Assembly: GCF_037975245.1 (NCBI RefSeq)
Contig: NC_092573.1
Span: 17,470,265-17,534,264 of the forward strand
From: Apostichopus japonicus
Lineage: Eukaryota > Echinodermata > Holothuroidea > Aspidochirotida > Stichopodidae
Length of the DNA stretch: 64,000 bases
Reading direction: 5' to 3'
Part shown: positions 1-14,000 of the stretch, piece after piece
Position numbering within the stretch: position 1 is the first letter of the stretch
Layout of the letters: each line of letters opens with the position of its first letter
The notes under the pieces: generated by a model
What the model saw: the letters and a program-made list of their open reading frames with translations, nothing else
Told to the model about the DNA's origin: nothing
Databases searched by the model: none
Program-made: the position numbers and the translations under genes

Positions 1-485
1 TATACGTGAGCGGTACTGTAGCTATCGTTTACGTTACGGTATTGTCCCATACATGTGTGTACACACGGGCCTTATGTTGCCACGACTATCAAAGCGCGGG
101 AATTAGAACTTAATTATACTAGTCTATAGTTCAACGTTAGTGTAGTCAGTACCGGCAGTAGTGCTACTCGATGTTGAGCCTAGGCCTAGTGTTTTTTGTA
201 CTAATATTTAGCAAATCAAAGTGGCGATCACATTTTCATTCTGGGCGACCAGAATTTGGGAAAAATAAAGATCTAGTAGCCACAGGATTTTCCTCCTGGC
301 GACCTCATTCACTGGGGAATTTAAAAGGGTTGGACATAATGAGGGCTGGCTTAGTATCAGGACGGCTGAGAAGAAGTCTTATAGTCTGCGAGCGATTTAA
401 GAGAGTTAGTTGCTAGGATTGACAAGGATAATGGCCTCAGGAAATTTCTATACTTTTAATGTATCATACTCCATTTTATTCATAT
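1..485. other. Left-edge sequence, nothing recognised
   Basis: There is an 81-codon open frame at 171-416 on the + strand, but it has no recognisable family, and no splice or promoter evidence supports it. I consider the stretch non-coding or unresolved. Confidence 0.4.
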
Positions 486-3400
486 TTACTTCATTCTTCT
501 CTAATACCTGTCTCCTATTCAACATGCTCCAGCTAACTTCATTCTTCTCAAATACCTATCTCCTATTGAACTTGCTCTAGATGACTTCATTCTTCTCTGA
601 TACCTGTCTCTTATCAACGTGCTCTAGATGACTTCATTCTTCTCTGATACCTGTCTGTTATCAGCGTGCTCTAGATGACTTCATTCTTCTCTGATACCTG
701 TCTCTTATCAACGTGCTCTAGATGACTTCATTCTTCTCTGATACCTGTCTCTTATCAGCGTGCTCTAGATGACTTCATTCTTCTCTGATACCTGTCTCTT
801 ATCAACGTGCTCTAGATGACTTCATTCTTCTCTGATACTGTACCTGTCTCTAATCAACCTGCTCTAGCTAACTTCATTCTTCTCTGATACCGGTCTCTTA
901 TCAACATGCTCCAGCTAACTTCATTCTTCTCTAATACCTATCTCCTATTCAACGTGCTCTAGATGACTTCATTCTTCTCTGATACCTGTCTCTTATCAAC
1001 GTGCTCTAGATGACTTCATTCTTCTCTGAAACCTGTCTCCTATACTCCTATACAACGTGCTCTAGCTGACTTCATTCTTCTCTGATACCTGTCTCTTATC
1101 AACGTGCTCTAGATGACTTCATTCTTCTCTGAAACCTGTCTCCTATACTTCTATACAACGTGCTCTAGATGACTTCATTCTTCTCTGATACCTGTCTCTT
1201 ATCATCGTACTCTAGATGACTTCATTCTTCTCTGATACCTGTCTCTTATCAACGTGCTCTAGATGACTTCATTCTTCTCTGAAACCTGTCTCCTATACTT
1301 CTATACAACGTGCTCTAGATGACTTCATTCTTCTCTGATACCTGTCTCTTATCAACGTGCTCTAGATGACTTCATTCTTCTCTGAAACCTGTCTCTTATC
1401 AACGTGCTCTAGATGACTTCATTCTTCTCTGAAACCTGTCTCCTATACTCCTATACAACGTGCTCTAGCTGACTTCATTCTTCTCTGATACCTGTCTCTT
1501 ATCAACGTGCTCTAGATGACTTCATTCTTCTCTGAAACCTGTCTCCTATACTTCTATACAACGTGCTCTAGATGACTTCATTCTTCTCTGATACCTGTCT
1601 CTTATCATCGTACTCTAGATGACTTCATTCTTCTCTGATACCTGTCTCTTATCAACGTGCTCTAGATGACTTCATTCTTCTCTGAAACCTGTCTCCTATA
1701 CTTCTATACAACGTGCTCTAGATGACTTCATTCTTCTCTGATACCTGTCTCTTATCAACGTGCTCTAGATGACTTCATTCTTCTCTGAAACCTGTCTCTT
1801 ATCAACGTGCTCTAGATGACTTCATTCTTCTCTGAAACCTGTCTCCTATACTCCTATACAACGTGCTCTAGCTGACTTCATTCTTCTCTGATACCTGTCT
1901 CTTATCAACGTGCTCTAGATGACTTCATTCTTCTCTGATACCTGTCTCTTATCAGCGTGCTCTAGATGACATCATTCTTCTCTGATACCTGTCTCTTATC
2001 AACGTGCTCTAGATGACTTCATTCTTCTCTGATACTGTACCTGTCTCTAATCAACCTGCTCTAGCTAACTTCATTCTTCTCTGATACCGGTCTCTTATCA
2101 ACATGCTCCAGCTAACTTCATTCTTCTCTAATACCTATCTCCTATTCAACGTGCTCTAGATGACTTCATTCTTCTCTGATACCTGTCTCTTATCAACGTG
2201 CTCTAGATGACTTCATTCTTCTCTGATACCTGTCTCTTATCAACATGCTCCAGCTAACTTCATTCTTCTCTAATACCTATCTCCTATTCAACGTGCTCTA
2301 GATGACTTCATTCTTCTCTGATACCTGTCTCTTATCAACGTGCTCTAGATGACTTCATTCTTCTCTGAAACCTGTCTCCTATACTCCTATACAACGTGCT
2401 CTAGCTGACTTCATTCTTCTCTGATACCTGTCTCTTATCAACGTGCTCTAGATGACTTCATTCTTCTCTGAAACCTGTCTCCTATACTTCTATACAACGT
2501 GCTCTAGATGACTTCATTCTTCTCTGATACCTGTCTCTTATCATCGTACTCTAGATGACTTCATTCTTCTCTGATACCTGTCTCTTATCAACGTGCTCTA
2601 GATGACTTCATTCTTCTCTGATACCTGTCTCTTATCAACGTGCTCTAGCTGACTTCATTCTTCTCTGATACCTGTCTCCTATACTCCTATACTCCTATAC
2701 AACGTGCTCTAGATGACTCCATTCTTCTCTGATACCTGTCTCTTATCAACGTGCTCTAGATGACTTCATTCTTCTCTGATACCTGTCTCTTATCAACGTG
2801 CTCTAAATGACTTCATTCTTCTCTGAAACCTGTCTCCTATACTTCTATACAACGTGCTCTAGCTGACTTCATTCTTCTCTGAAACCTGTCTCCTATACTC
2901 CTATACAACGTGCTCTAGATGACTTCATTCTTCTCTGAAACCTGTCTCCTATACTCCTATACAACGTGCTCTAGATGACTTCATTCTTCTCTGATACCTG
3001 TCTCTTATCAACGTGCTCTAGATGACTTCATTCTTCTCTGATACCTGTCTCTTATCAACGTGCTCTAGATGACTTCATTCTTCTCTGATACCTGTGTCTT
3101 ATCAACGTGCTCTAGATGACTTCATTCTTCTCTGATACCTGTCTCTTATCAACATGCTCTAGATGACTTCATTCTTCTCTGATACCTGTCTCTTATCAAG
3201 GTGCTCTAGATGACTTCATTCTTCTCTGAAACCTGTCTCCTATACTCCTATACAACGTGCTCTAGATGACTTCATTCTTCTCTGATACCTGTCTCCTATA
3301 CTCCTATACAACGTGCTCTAGATGACTTCATTCTTCTCTGATACCTGTCTCTTATTAACGTGCTCTAGATGACTTCATTCTTCTCTGAAACCTGTCTCCT

Positions 3401-3628
3401 ATACTCCTATACAACGTGCTCTAGCTGACTTCATTCTTCTCTGAAACCTGTCTCCTATACTCCTATACAACGTGCTCTAGATGACTTCATTCTTCTCTGA
3501 TACCTGTCTCTTATCAACGTGCTCTAGATGACTTCATTCTTCTCTGATACCTGTCTCCTATTCAACGTGCTCTAGATGACTTCATTCTTCTCTGATACCT
3601 GTCTCTTATCAACGTGCTTCTAGATGAC
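486..3628. repeat. Large minisatellite, 47-bp unit with 56-bp variant
   Basis: There are about 60 head-to-tail units. Each contains 'gacttcattcttctctga' and ends in 'gtgctctag'. The common unit is 47 bp. A longer variant of about 56 bp carries an extra 'tcctatactcctata' segment. Higher-order structure is visible: the variant 'atcatcgtactctag' at 1201 and 1604 gives a period of about 403 bp, and a block around 833-960 recurs around 2032-2160, a period of about 1.2 kb. The array lies upstream of the first visible GRAMD exon. Confidence 0.97.
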
Positions 3629-3667
3629 ATCTGGATAGTAGATTTGGAAGGAAGAGCGTGATGACCT

Positions 3668-4168
3668 ATATAGAGGGTCTTCAGGGGGTGCGCATTGAGG
3701 GTCATTAGGTGGTGTACATTGCTTTTATAGAGGGTCATTAGGTGGTGCGCATTGCGTTATAGAGGGTCATTAGGGGGTGTGCATAGCTTTATAGAGGGTC
3801 CTTAGGGGGTGTGAAAGCTTTATAGAGGGTCATTAGGGGGTGCGCATTGCTTTACAGAGGGTCATTAGGGGGTGCTCATTGCTTTATAGAGGGTCATTAG
3901 GGGGTGTGAAAGCTTTATAGAGGGTCATTAGGGGGTGCGCATTGCTTTATAGAGGGTCATTAGGGGGTGCTCATTGCTTTATAGAGGGTCCTTAGGGGGT
4001 GTGAAAGCTTTATAGAGGGTCATTAGGGGGTGCGCATTGCTTTACAGAGGGTCATTAGGGGGTGCTCATTGCTTTATAGAGGGTCATTAGGGGGTGCACA
4101 TAGCTTTATAGAGGGTCATTAGGGGTTGCACATTGCTTTATAGAGGGTCATTAGGGAGTGTGCATTGC
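3668..4168. repeat. Minisatellite, about 32-bp unit
   Basis: There are about 15 units of 'tttatagagggtcattaggg' plus 'ggtgcgcattgc' with local variants such as 'ggtgtgaaagc'. It starts about 40 bp after the preceding 47-bp array and has an unrelated unit. The G-rich 'agggggtg' core repeats in every unit. Confidence 0.95.
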
Positions 4169-4965
4169 ATGAATATTAACCAGTTTGTAGGTCTTCCTGA
4201 TCAAAGTGCAAATGCGTAAGTATTGTCATAAATTTGTAAATACCCAAAGCAGTAAGATAAGTTATAATGCTTGTTGATGATAGAAAGTTGTGGCCAAGCC
4301 AGTACACTAATACTGCTTGCCATCTTTGATGTAGGTGTTAACAGTTCGGGGAAGGGTGCAACCAATTTACAAGGCTCCTCATTGACCTGTCTCTTCACTC
4401 TGCCATGGTCTGGTTAAACCATTTTAGCAATGACCACCCAAGTTGCGTGGTAGTTTCTGGACTATTGCCCTCCTTTCTCTGTTATCCACAGTGTCTTGTT
4501 GAGGGATTATCAATCAGTTTAGTGTTAATCCTGAGGTTGTGTCGTTACTCATGGTTTTAAGGAAATAACATTTCTCTGATCATCTTAATGATAAAAGAAT
4601 AAATTACTGTCATAGAAGATTTATATCTAGCACATTCTTTCTTTCGGTTTTTTTCCTCCCTTCCTCATGCCAATATAAATGTCAGAATACTAATATTGGA
4701 GAAGATACTGTGCCCTTCTCCAGTTTCTGTTTTTCTTGTTTGTCACCCAAATAGGAAAAGCATAATCAACATCATTTTGTACCTTAATTTATTTTAGTTT
4801 GTTAAACAAACATTCAGTTAAACGTACAAACTCAGTGATATTATCTCCAACCTATGAATGATTTTTACATGTTATTTACATTATATTTACATGCTATTTA
4901 CATGATATTAGCATGGTGTTTACACAATCTTTCATTATCAAGATATTATCTTTTCACCTAAACAG
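4169..4965. other. AT-rich stretch upstream of first visible exon
   Basis: No exon or element was recognised. A run of imperfect 'tttacat'-type repeats lies near 4866-4925. The last bases form the acceptor of the exon at 4966. Confidence 0.5.
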
Positions 4966-5044
4966 GAAATGAGCCATGAGAGTAGGAACAAGCAATATCA
5001 CAAGCTGTTCAAATTCGTTCCGGATGATGAAGGTCTGATCGTCA
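4966..5044 (+). CDS. GRAMD-like exon A: start of GRAM domain
   Basis: The exon is preceded by a pyrimidine-rich tract ending in CAG and followed by the donor GTAAGT. It encodes residues 1-26, including the segment YHKLFKFVPDDEGLIV. The 'YHKLF' followed by an acidic turn and 'L' is the typical opening of GRAMD-family GRAM domains. It ends in phase 1; the split codon makes Ser with the next exon. An in-frame ATG lies at 4969, one codon after the acceptor. It could serve as an alternative start, but the good acceptor suggests an internal exon with coding sequence further upstream. Confidence 0.85.
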
Positions 5045-8000
5045 GTAAGTTTATTTTATTCAAAAGCAATGTTGCCATAATATTCTGTTGTAGTGGTGAG
5101 AGAGGGTTTGCAATATCTTGCTGAAATTCTAGGAGATAGAGAGAATGTAAAAGCAGTCAGTTAGGATTCTGTCCACACTTTTAAACCTAGCTTCTTCTGT
5201 GGGCTAATGCCACATATAACAGTTTATTGTGGACAAAGTTTCATTGCAAGATGATCAGAATTTATACAAATATTACCAGTTAGATGAGCATTTCAGATAC
5301 TTGGGAAAATGGTAATTCATCTGGAGGGAAACCCTGACCTTTCTTGAGCCGGGCAGAGCTCAAAGTTGGGACCTGCCAGATTTTCACTGTGTTTAAGTCC
5401 ATCACCAGTATAGCACCCAGCCAAAAACCAAAATAATGTAATGAAACACCCAGAGAAGTTTTTTATATATTCGAAGGATGCTTTTCGGTAAAAAATTTGT
5501 CACATTGGGTTATGGTGTATAGGTTCTATATGGTGTATACCGGTAAAGGCCCTGTCACATCTCACCGGATTGCACGAACGGACAAGAGTACGCGCGAAAA
5601 ACAGTCATCCGGTTATTTCCGTTGGCAAAAGTTGTCGCGCATGCATCTGGGGGTTCCAACGTACCGGACGTTCAACGGTGAAAACGGATTACAAACGTAC
5701 AAGGGACGGACAGCAACAGACGAACAACGGATGAACAACGGAAGAACAACGAACGAACTAACGTTCACCAACGGATAGTAACGAATTTACAAAGGACAAT
5801 TAACGGATAAAAAACATACAAAAAGTAGGAGTACCGGAAAGTAACGGACATACCGGACTAGCAACGGAGAAGAAACGGTCTAAAACCTGGACCTCCTCAG
5901 TGCCACAAAATCAGGGGGCATCCTCATGAAGTTGATGAAAGATTTTGGTCTTCCATTCGCAGCTCCTGCATTAGTTGGTCATAAAGACCAAACTGCCGTC
6001 TTCTCTGTGGACCTAGCAAGGCCCTAGACCAGCATTTACGCCGAGCACGTCTCTTCCTTCTCTTCTTGACTTGTTCATTGGTCTTGATGTTGGCTTCAAT
6101 GATAAGCATCTGTGCTTGTAAAGCTGACACTGTGGTGTGAAGCTTGAATCTTTCTGAAGGGTCCATGATGTAGGTGTTGACGGTAGAGGTTATAGGAGCA
6201 GAATGAGGCGTGGAAGGCTTGGAGTGGACAAGGTGGAGGTACGCTGCATCTCCGTTCTATGTCCGTCTGTTATACTTTCCTGGCCTGAGTTCTTCCGTTT
6301 CTTCCGTGTAACGTCCGTTACCTATCTGTTCATTGTCAGTTCTATTCCTTTGCACTTCCGTTATTTCTACGTTAGCGTCCGTCAAATATACGGTATAGGT
6401 ACTGTACTTCTACGTTTCATCCGTTCTTTGTCCGTTAATGATCCGGTGAGCAATAGCAATAACCAGAGATGAACGGAGAAATACAGTATGCCAAACGCAT
6501 ACAGAACGAACAAAACGCATGAGAAACTGATAAAACGGAAGCTTAACGGATTAGTAACGAATAAATAACAGAGACATTTTTCGGTGGATGTCCGTTCCAA
6601 GTTTTGTGCATGTTCAAAATCAACACCGGACAAACCGGACCCTCCCGGTAATGAAACGTAGACGGACGGAGGAGAACCGCAGACTAAACGGACACTAACG
6701 TACATCAACGGAGTGCCATTTTTTGTCTTCGTTCCCTCTCCGTTATTGCAATCCGGTGAGATGTGACTGGGCTTTTAAGCAACATGTTCATATGCCTCAT
6801 CCCAACAAATTTGTTTTCTCATCAAACCCAAAACACACAAATGGCAATGCTGTGACTGGAAGCAAATCACTGCCTGCTTGATGCTGAAAGCATACAACCA
6901 ATACAACTCCCTTTAATAATACACATGGTAAAAACTCATGTTTGTACCAACAGGTGTTTCTTGGTTGCAAGTGTCATAAATTTAATTGCCAGATTATTTT
7001 AGGTACAGGGTAGAGGTATCTGCTACCTTCCATATGTTAAACATGGCTTGGCAAGTTGACAACAAACATTTAATTTGATTTAAAATTGTTCTGCAAACCA
7101 GCGCTCAGGGATGCAGCCCAGACCAAAGCTATATCTGTATAGTAGAAAAGTTGATGCATAGAGATAAAAAAGAAACTTTCCTTGCAATACAAGATATTGT
7201 AAGTTTTATGGTTCATAAAATTGACTTTTTTTGTATTTTGATGTACTTTGCACAAGATTTCTATGTGCACACAGTGGTGATTCTCAATGCCCCCTGCTTC
7301 AGGTGCACACAGTGGTGATTCTCAATGCCCCCTGCTTCAGGTGCACACAGTGGTGATTCTCAATGCCCCCTGCTTCAGGTGCACACAGTGGTGATTCTCA
7401 ATGCCCCCTGCTTCAGGTGCACACAGTGGTGATTTTCAATGCCCCCTGCATCAGGTGCACACAGTGGTGATTCTCAATGCCCCCTGCTTCAGGTGCACAC
7501 AATGGTGATTTTCAATGCCCCCTGCTTCAGGTGCACACAGTGGTGATTCTCAATGCCCCCTGCTTCAGGTGCACACAGTGGTGATTCTTAATTCTCTCTG
7601 CTTCAGGTGCACACAGTGGTGATTCTCAATGCCCCCTGCTTCAGGTGCACACAGTGGTGATTCTCAATGTCCCCTGCTTCAGGTGCACACAGTGGTGATT
7701 CTCAATGCCTCCTGCTTCAGGTGCACACAGTGGTGATTCTCAATGCCCCCTGCTTCAGGTGCACACAGTGGTGATTCTCAATGCCCCCTGCTTCAGGTGC
7801 ACACAGTGGTGATTCTCAATGCCCCCTGCTTCAGGTGCACACAGTGGTGATTCTCAATGCCCCCTGCTTCAGGTGCACACAGTGGTGATTCTCAATGCCC
7901 CCTGCTTCAGGTGCACACAGTGGTGAATATAATTTGCTGGTGCTGCTTATGAAAGCATGTCAATATTACAATATGGCCTTGGATGATAAGTTTGACCATT

Positions 8001-11000
8001 CATGATCAGAAGGAAATGTAAGTCAGTGAGTTGTTCAATACCTCCAATTAAAATTTGCTTTCACTTTTTTTTCTTTTTTTTTTCTCTTTTTCGTAGGTTT
8101 TTCTTGCGCCCTGGTTCGTGACATTCTCCTTCAGGGTCGACTTTACCTTTCAGAGAACTGGGTGTGCTTCCACTCCAACATCTTCACCTTCGAAACTCAG
8201 GTACAGTAAAGGATTCAACAAAGTCATTAATATCGACAGTAGGCCCTAGAGGGGTAAAGGGTCATTATATTCTCATATTAATATGCAACTTATGCACATA
8301 GTAATATGAAACATATTCTCATATTAATATGCAACTTATGCTCATATTATGCAACTTATAATTTGATTTGATTTGATTTATTTTCCATTTTCATCCATAT
8401 ATTACAATGTTTACAGTGAAAAGACATAAAACAATTGATAACATTATTAATTAGTAATTACAAAGTAAATGTAAATTAAAAGGGAAAAAAGAAGGGGATC
8501 TGCCCCCCCACCCCACCCATCATATTGACCCACCTCGTAACTTGCATAGAAGAAAAGAAATGGAGCAGTCAGTTGGGATTAAAAAGAAAGATGTCAAATA
8601 GAAACATAAACAAAAATGGAGATGAAAATTCAAAAGGGTAAACTAGAAGTGTTCATATTTAGATATAAGTGTCTTTTTAAACTTATCAGAAAATAACTTT
8701 ACGGATTTTGCGTTTCTTATTGAATCACAAATTTGATTCCAGAACTTAGTACCATCAGATACAATTGAGCGTTTGAAAAGGTCAGAATAAATGGGAAGTG
8801 AAAATAAGTGTTGGGAGGCCCTGGTAGTGTGGGAATGTATATTATGAGTGAAAGAAAAGACATTTTTGAAAATATCTGGTAACTGTTGCTTAACAAATTT
8901 AAAAATGAATATAGCGCATTGGTGTGTGTGGATGTCAAAAATATTAAGAAAACCTAATCTGGTAGAAAGGATTTGATTGGTGATTGATTGGATTGATTGG
9001 ATGATAATACGAACAGCCAATTTCTGGAGTATGAATAATTGAGTTAGATGAGGAGGGTGAGCATTTCCCCACACTAGATTACAATAGCTTAAATGAGGAT
9101 GGAATGAGAGAAATTCTCAAGGATATCAGGCACAAACTCTTTAATTTTATAGAATACCTCAATTATTTTAGAAATAGAAGTCTTAATCTTATTAATATGA
9201 GAAGATTTTAATATAGTGTCAATGTCTAAACATAAAAATGTAATGGTAGCAACACGTTTGATTTGGGTATTCTCAATCGAGATATCAATATTTTTCATAT
9301 TCTTATGATGGGGATGAAAAACCATGAAATTAGTTTTGCTGATATTCAGTGAAAAACTTATTTACCTTATAAGCAACATTTTTTATTTCGGAGTTGATGA
9401 CTGAAATGACATGATCAAAACTGTTGTGCTTATATAAAACACTGGTATGTTTTATTTCTTATAAAGCTTGTTCCTTTTGTAAATAGATCTTTAAAAACCA
9501 GCTGTAATCCATGGAGACTGGAGCTTATGAGAATTATGAGAAATACAATGCTTAGATATAATATGGTGAACATTATCAACAAATAAATTATATGCCACAT
9601 CTGCATCAGTCTCATTAAATAGAGGTCCCCAATCAAGAGAAGAACGTTCAAGTTTGACATTGTGTAGTGCTTTTACACTAGTATACCTCCTGTGGTAACC
9701 AAGCTTATTGTGTTAACAGATAAACTAGTACCAAAATCCCTATAACAAAAGATTGGTAAGTGGTTGCTTATGTCAGATTATAGAATGCCAGATTTTGAAT
9801 AAACAATAAAATCATTACAAAAATATTATCAATGAGTAATGAAGATGTGACTGTAATCCTTGTTGGTTTTGATATTAATGGTAAATATGAATGAGTATAC
9901 ATTAAATCAAGAAAATGTGAATATGAGGCAAATGGTCATGCTTCAAAAGATCAATATTAATATCACCTGTATAGCAACTTTTCTCTCCATTTTGTATGTT
10001 TTGCAAAAAAACAGATAATTCATCACTAAATGCAGTTATTGGGACATCAGGGGGATTTATAAATAACTCCCAAGATAACAGTTTCATTGTTGAGTTTAAC
10101 CTCAACAAACATGGATTCAAATAAAAGGTACTAATTTATTAATATAAAATCCAACTCCCCAGCCATGTTAACACTCCTGTCCCTGTGAATGCAAGTATAA
10201 TTTGGAATTTGAATTGAGCAAAGCTTTGAATCAGGATGAAGCCGGGTTTCTGTAATTGCTAAGGCGGTAAAATTACATGAAGAAATCAAAATTTCATTTA
10301 CGGCATCAACTTTCTTGATAAACTTCGGGCATTTACATAAAACAAAGAAAAAGCACTTAGTGAATTATGAATTAAATTACCAGTATTTAAATCACTACGT
10401 CTGAATATAAAGTTGAATTAAGATTAATAGGTGAAATATCATGATCATCATGTGAAAGATTTAGCCCCTGCTCACAAAATATATCAGTTAATAAGGAAGG
10501 GATACCCCAAACCCTTGAAAAAGCTAAGTCGTCTAATTTGCAAATGGAATGAGTCGATAGAGTCCTCATGAAAAAGTACATAGTAGTCAACTTCAGTGGT
10601 TATAAATAGCAAGGTCACTCAGATAGGCAATTCTTCGCTTTATTTTGGTGCCATCCGATGATTTGATTAATCCAAAGATCGGACCATCAATGGACCAAGC
10701 TGAGGTAACACAGGGAGGATCTGATACCTTTTTCAGTAGTGCTGTTTCTGTCAGTGAGGTCTTGTATGACTATACCAGTAGATTTAAGTTTCCGTCTTGT
10801 GCTCAGTAGTTGTGACTTCACTGTATAATTTGTAAACTTTACGCTCATAGCTCTGCACCTTTTTGAGTTTGGTTTACCAATTCGATGGCTTCTGTCAATG
10901 TCTGGTTCTTTTATATCCACCCCAGTTTGTCATGGGATAGATACTTGATAACTAAATCTATATTTTGCCCTGCATTTTCTGGGATGCCAAAAATGCTCAC

Positions 11001-14000
11001 ACAATTGTGTCGGGAATATTGTTCCATGACATTAAGCTCACATTTGATTTGTTCCATATCACATTTTAATTTGTCATGTTCGCTGGCCAGTTTGGTGAGT
11101 TCCATGGAGCTTTAGTCCAGTTGACAATCAAGCTCATGAATTCTACTTTCATTGACCTCGGTGATGTGGGAAAGTTTGTCTAGCGATCCTTGGAGAACCT
11201 CTTTCATTGCAGATTGTATCATGGTTTTCAAGTCTTTACTTTCAAGTTGTGCTTTCAGAATAGAAGAAACCATTTCTTCTTGCTTCCTTGTTGAAACTCC
11301 TTTTGAGGAATATTGGAACTTGGTGCTAGATGTTTCGGATTATGGTTTATATGAATAATAGGACAAGAGGAGAGTCTGCTGGTTGGTGGTGGATTAGAGC
11401 TCAATGAGAAGGATTTGAGCACTGGATTTTAGAGGAATGTCAATGATAACCACTGAGGTGTGACTGTCTGTTGCTTATCCAGTGTGGAAATACTGTTCAC
11501 ATTGTGGTAAGAGTTAGGTGGATAGGCTCTGTACCATTAGGCTTGAATAATAGCAACTATATGTCCTATAGAAAGTGCATTTCCATGGATTAAAGAACCC
11601 ACTTCCTATGCATATATCCTTCACAAAGAAGAATATTACATAGCGAGGGTGTGCATAATTGGGTGTAAGATTCTAGAAAGTCATGAATAATCATACTGTA
11701 AGGCTATTAAGCCTTTGTGAAAGAGGGGCATGCATGTTTTGCAGTAAGTATTCTCTAGCTGTAAAGATTCAAGAAAGTCATGAATATTCATAACATAAGG
11801 CTATTAAAAGCCTTTGTAAAAGAGGGCATGCATGTTATGCATCATGGTGTAGGAAATCTGGTTGTTATACTCAGGTTATGCCCATTAAGTAAAGTTTCAA
11901 GAAAATTATTCATATTGAATAACAGTGATATTTGCTGTGATCAAAATTTGGTTGTTATGCATCTAAGAATACTGGATCTCTTTAAGAGAGCAGTACTGTG
12001 ACTGTTACTCAGAGGTATATGTCATTCAAAATTCCAGCGTACAAAAGCTTAAAAGTAATTTCCGACATAAACCATAAGAGAAAAGTATCAAAAAGGGCTA
12101 AAGGTGCAGCAGTCATTCAAAATAGTCAAGACTTTCAGGGTTAAATGTCCATTGTATTAAGCCTAGTGGTAAAGCGTGAATTGTAATAAAAAACTTGCCA
12201 TCATGGGTGACAAAATACTGATCTGAAGTTAGTCAAATCATTGTCCCACTCTGACATAGGCCCACAACTAGCTTGCTTTTAAGTTCAGTTATGAAATGAC
12301 CAATCAAACAACGATCCCAAGGATGACAATGAACAAACAAAACACAAGAAAGAAAGTTAATGTGCCTGTAAATCATAAAAGAAAATACTTATTTTAGTAC
12401 ATGTAACATATCAATACCACTTTTGGTTTTGTAACAATTTATCCCTTTAAATTTTATAGACTAATCAGTGAAAATGATGGTATTATTGCCTCTGGTACAG
12501 AAGGAAGGAGGATCATAATTCATTTACACAAAATATGAGGAATATGAAGATAATTCATTCCTGTTTTCTTCCACTCCCCAGTCACTCATGCACAACTCCA
12601 CCTCTTGCTCACGTACCGCTTGACCTAAGATCTGGAACATGATAAACAAGGTTGATTCTAACAGTCTTATCTCTATTGATTGATTTAAGTCAAGGAGAAA
12701 GAATCTCAAATGTTTACATTTTTCTGGACACAACACAAGTTTAGCACTTAATTAAATGACAGTGCAGATAGTTTTTCTTTGATGTCGCACTTATTTCTAT
12801 CATTGGATGTTTTAGTCCATCTTTTTGTTTGGTATATGCCTCATCAGATGAACTCCTCAACTAACTTAAACCATGCAAACCGCTTTGAGAGAACAGAGAG
12901 GAGAAATTCTCCAAGACTGACCTAAATTTGAGATAATTAACCTTTCATTCCCAATCAGCTTTGTCACACTTTCTTGGTTATTCAGTTGGTGCTCTTGAGC
13001 CCGCAGAAAGTGGTATGTTTGTATAAGACTATGCAACTCGAAAAGATGTCAATCAAGGTACCATTTAATATCCTTTTGGTCCTTTGCTTCATTTGATACA
13101 ACTGTTTTGATAAACCAGGCTTAAGTTTTGTAGATTATGTGATGGCATTGAATTCTACTTTGTAGGAACCCTGAGATTCAAAGTTAACTTCCTTATCAGT
13201 TCACTGACCTTCCAAGTTCATTTGAAAAGGCTTCTAAGTATCGACTATACTTTAGAAAAAACAAAAAAAATGTTGCATTTAATGGCCACAGTTACTTCCT
13301 GAAGGTTGTTTCATAACTTTGCTAAACTGATTGAGTTTCCTTTCCAGGGTTAATGACTATTGGCAGGAATGGATAGCAGAAGTGAAATATAATGGAAACA
13401 AGTGATAGTGCATTGCAAAAGAACGTCTTTCTTCATTCAATTGCATAAGCCACAAAGTGTACAGTTGCTTTAGTGCCTTATATATCACACAAAATGTCTG
13501 CTGTTTTTTCACGACAAATTTAAACAACACAAACTTAGGTGTTCATAGGGTGTAGCTAGAATTGTTATGTTAGGGAGGGAGGGGGCAAAACTTTTCTAGG
13601 CCCAAATTATTTGGGGGCCAGACAAGTATTGGGGAGGTGGATCTCAGCCCCAAGTTGCCCCTCATAACTGTAGCTATGCCACTGGGGTGTACAACACTTT
13701 CTTAACAATAAGACTATCCACATTCAGTGTTATTTGCAAATAAAACTGAGGTTCAAATTTAGCATTGATTTATGGCTCCATCATTGTTGTCTGGTTCAGT
13801 CTAGCCAATTAATTGCTGGCTGATTGCATCATTTGAAAACCTACTTAAAAAAAGTGAAAGTTTATTATACCAGGCAGAAAGGAATGTATTCAATGGAAAG
13901 TGTCCTACTTTTATAGCATTGAAAGGATTGTCTGGTGGCCCAAAGAAGTTACCTTAAAAAATGATAAATAATTTTCCAAACATGTTGTCAAAGTATGAGA

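Larger units (their letters stand above)
8360..11400 (-). mobile_element. Decayed jockey/CR1/L2-type LINE, internally deleted
   Basis: Read on the minus strand the order is ORF1-like protein (about 11345-10690), AP-type endonuclease remnant (about 10590-9900), linker, then RT thumb and C-terminal region (about 9400-8643), a 3' UTR, and a tail of repeated 'aaatc' units at 8385-8360. All frames are broken. About 600 bp separate the endonuclease from the thumb, and no catalytic YADD/FADD-like block was found, so the RT palm appears deleted. The 5' limit is uncertain. It lies in the 9.2-kb intron between the exons at 8097 and 17366. Confidence 0.8.

Noticed and set aside
171-416. 81-codon + strand open frame near the left edge
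   Set aside because: It has no recognisable family, no splice signals tied to the downstream gene, and its length is expected by chance.
5547-6774. Several open frames on both strands (for example 6203-6472 + and 6382-6708 -)
   Set aside because: They come from the 'aacgga/tccgtt'-rich interior of the Harbinger derivative. Only the 5890-6166 minus remnant shows a protein family.
7265-7926. Regular 38-bp direct repeats resembling a CRISPR array
   Set aside because: Units are contiguous with no spacers, and the context is a eukaryotic intron. It is a minisatellite.
10885-11358. + strand open frames over the LINE ORF1 region
   Set aside because: They are shadows of the minus-strand ORF1 remnant, which has recognisable family motifs.
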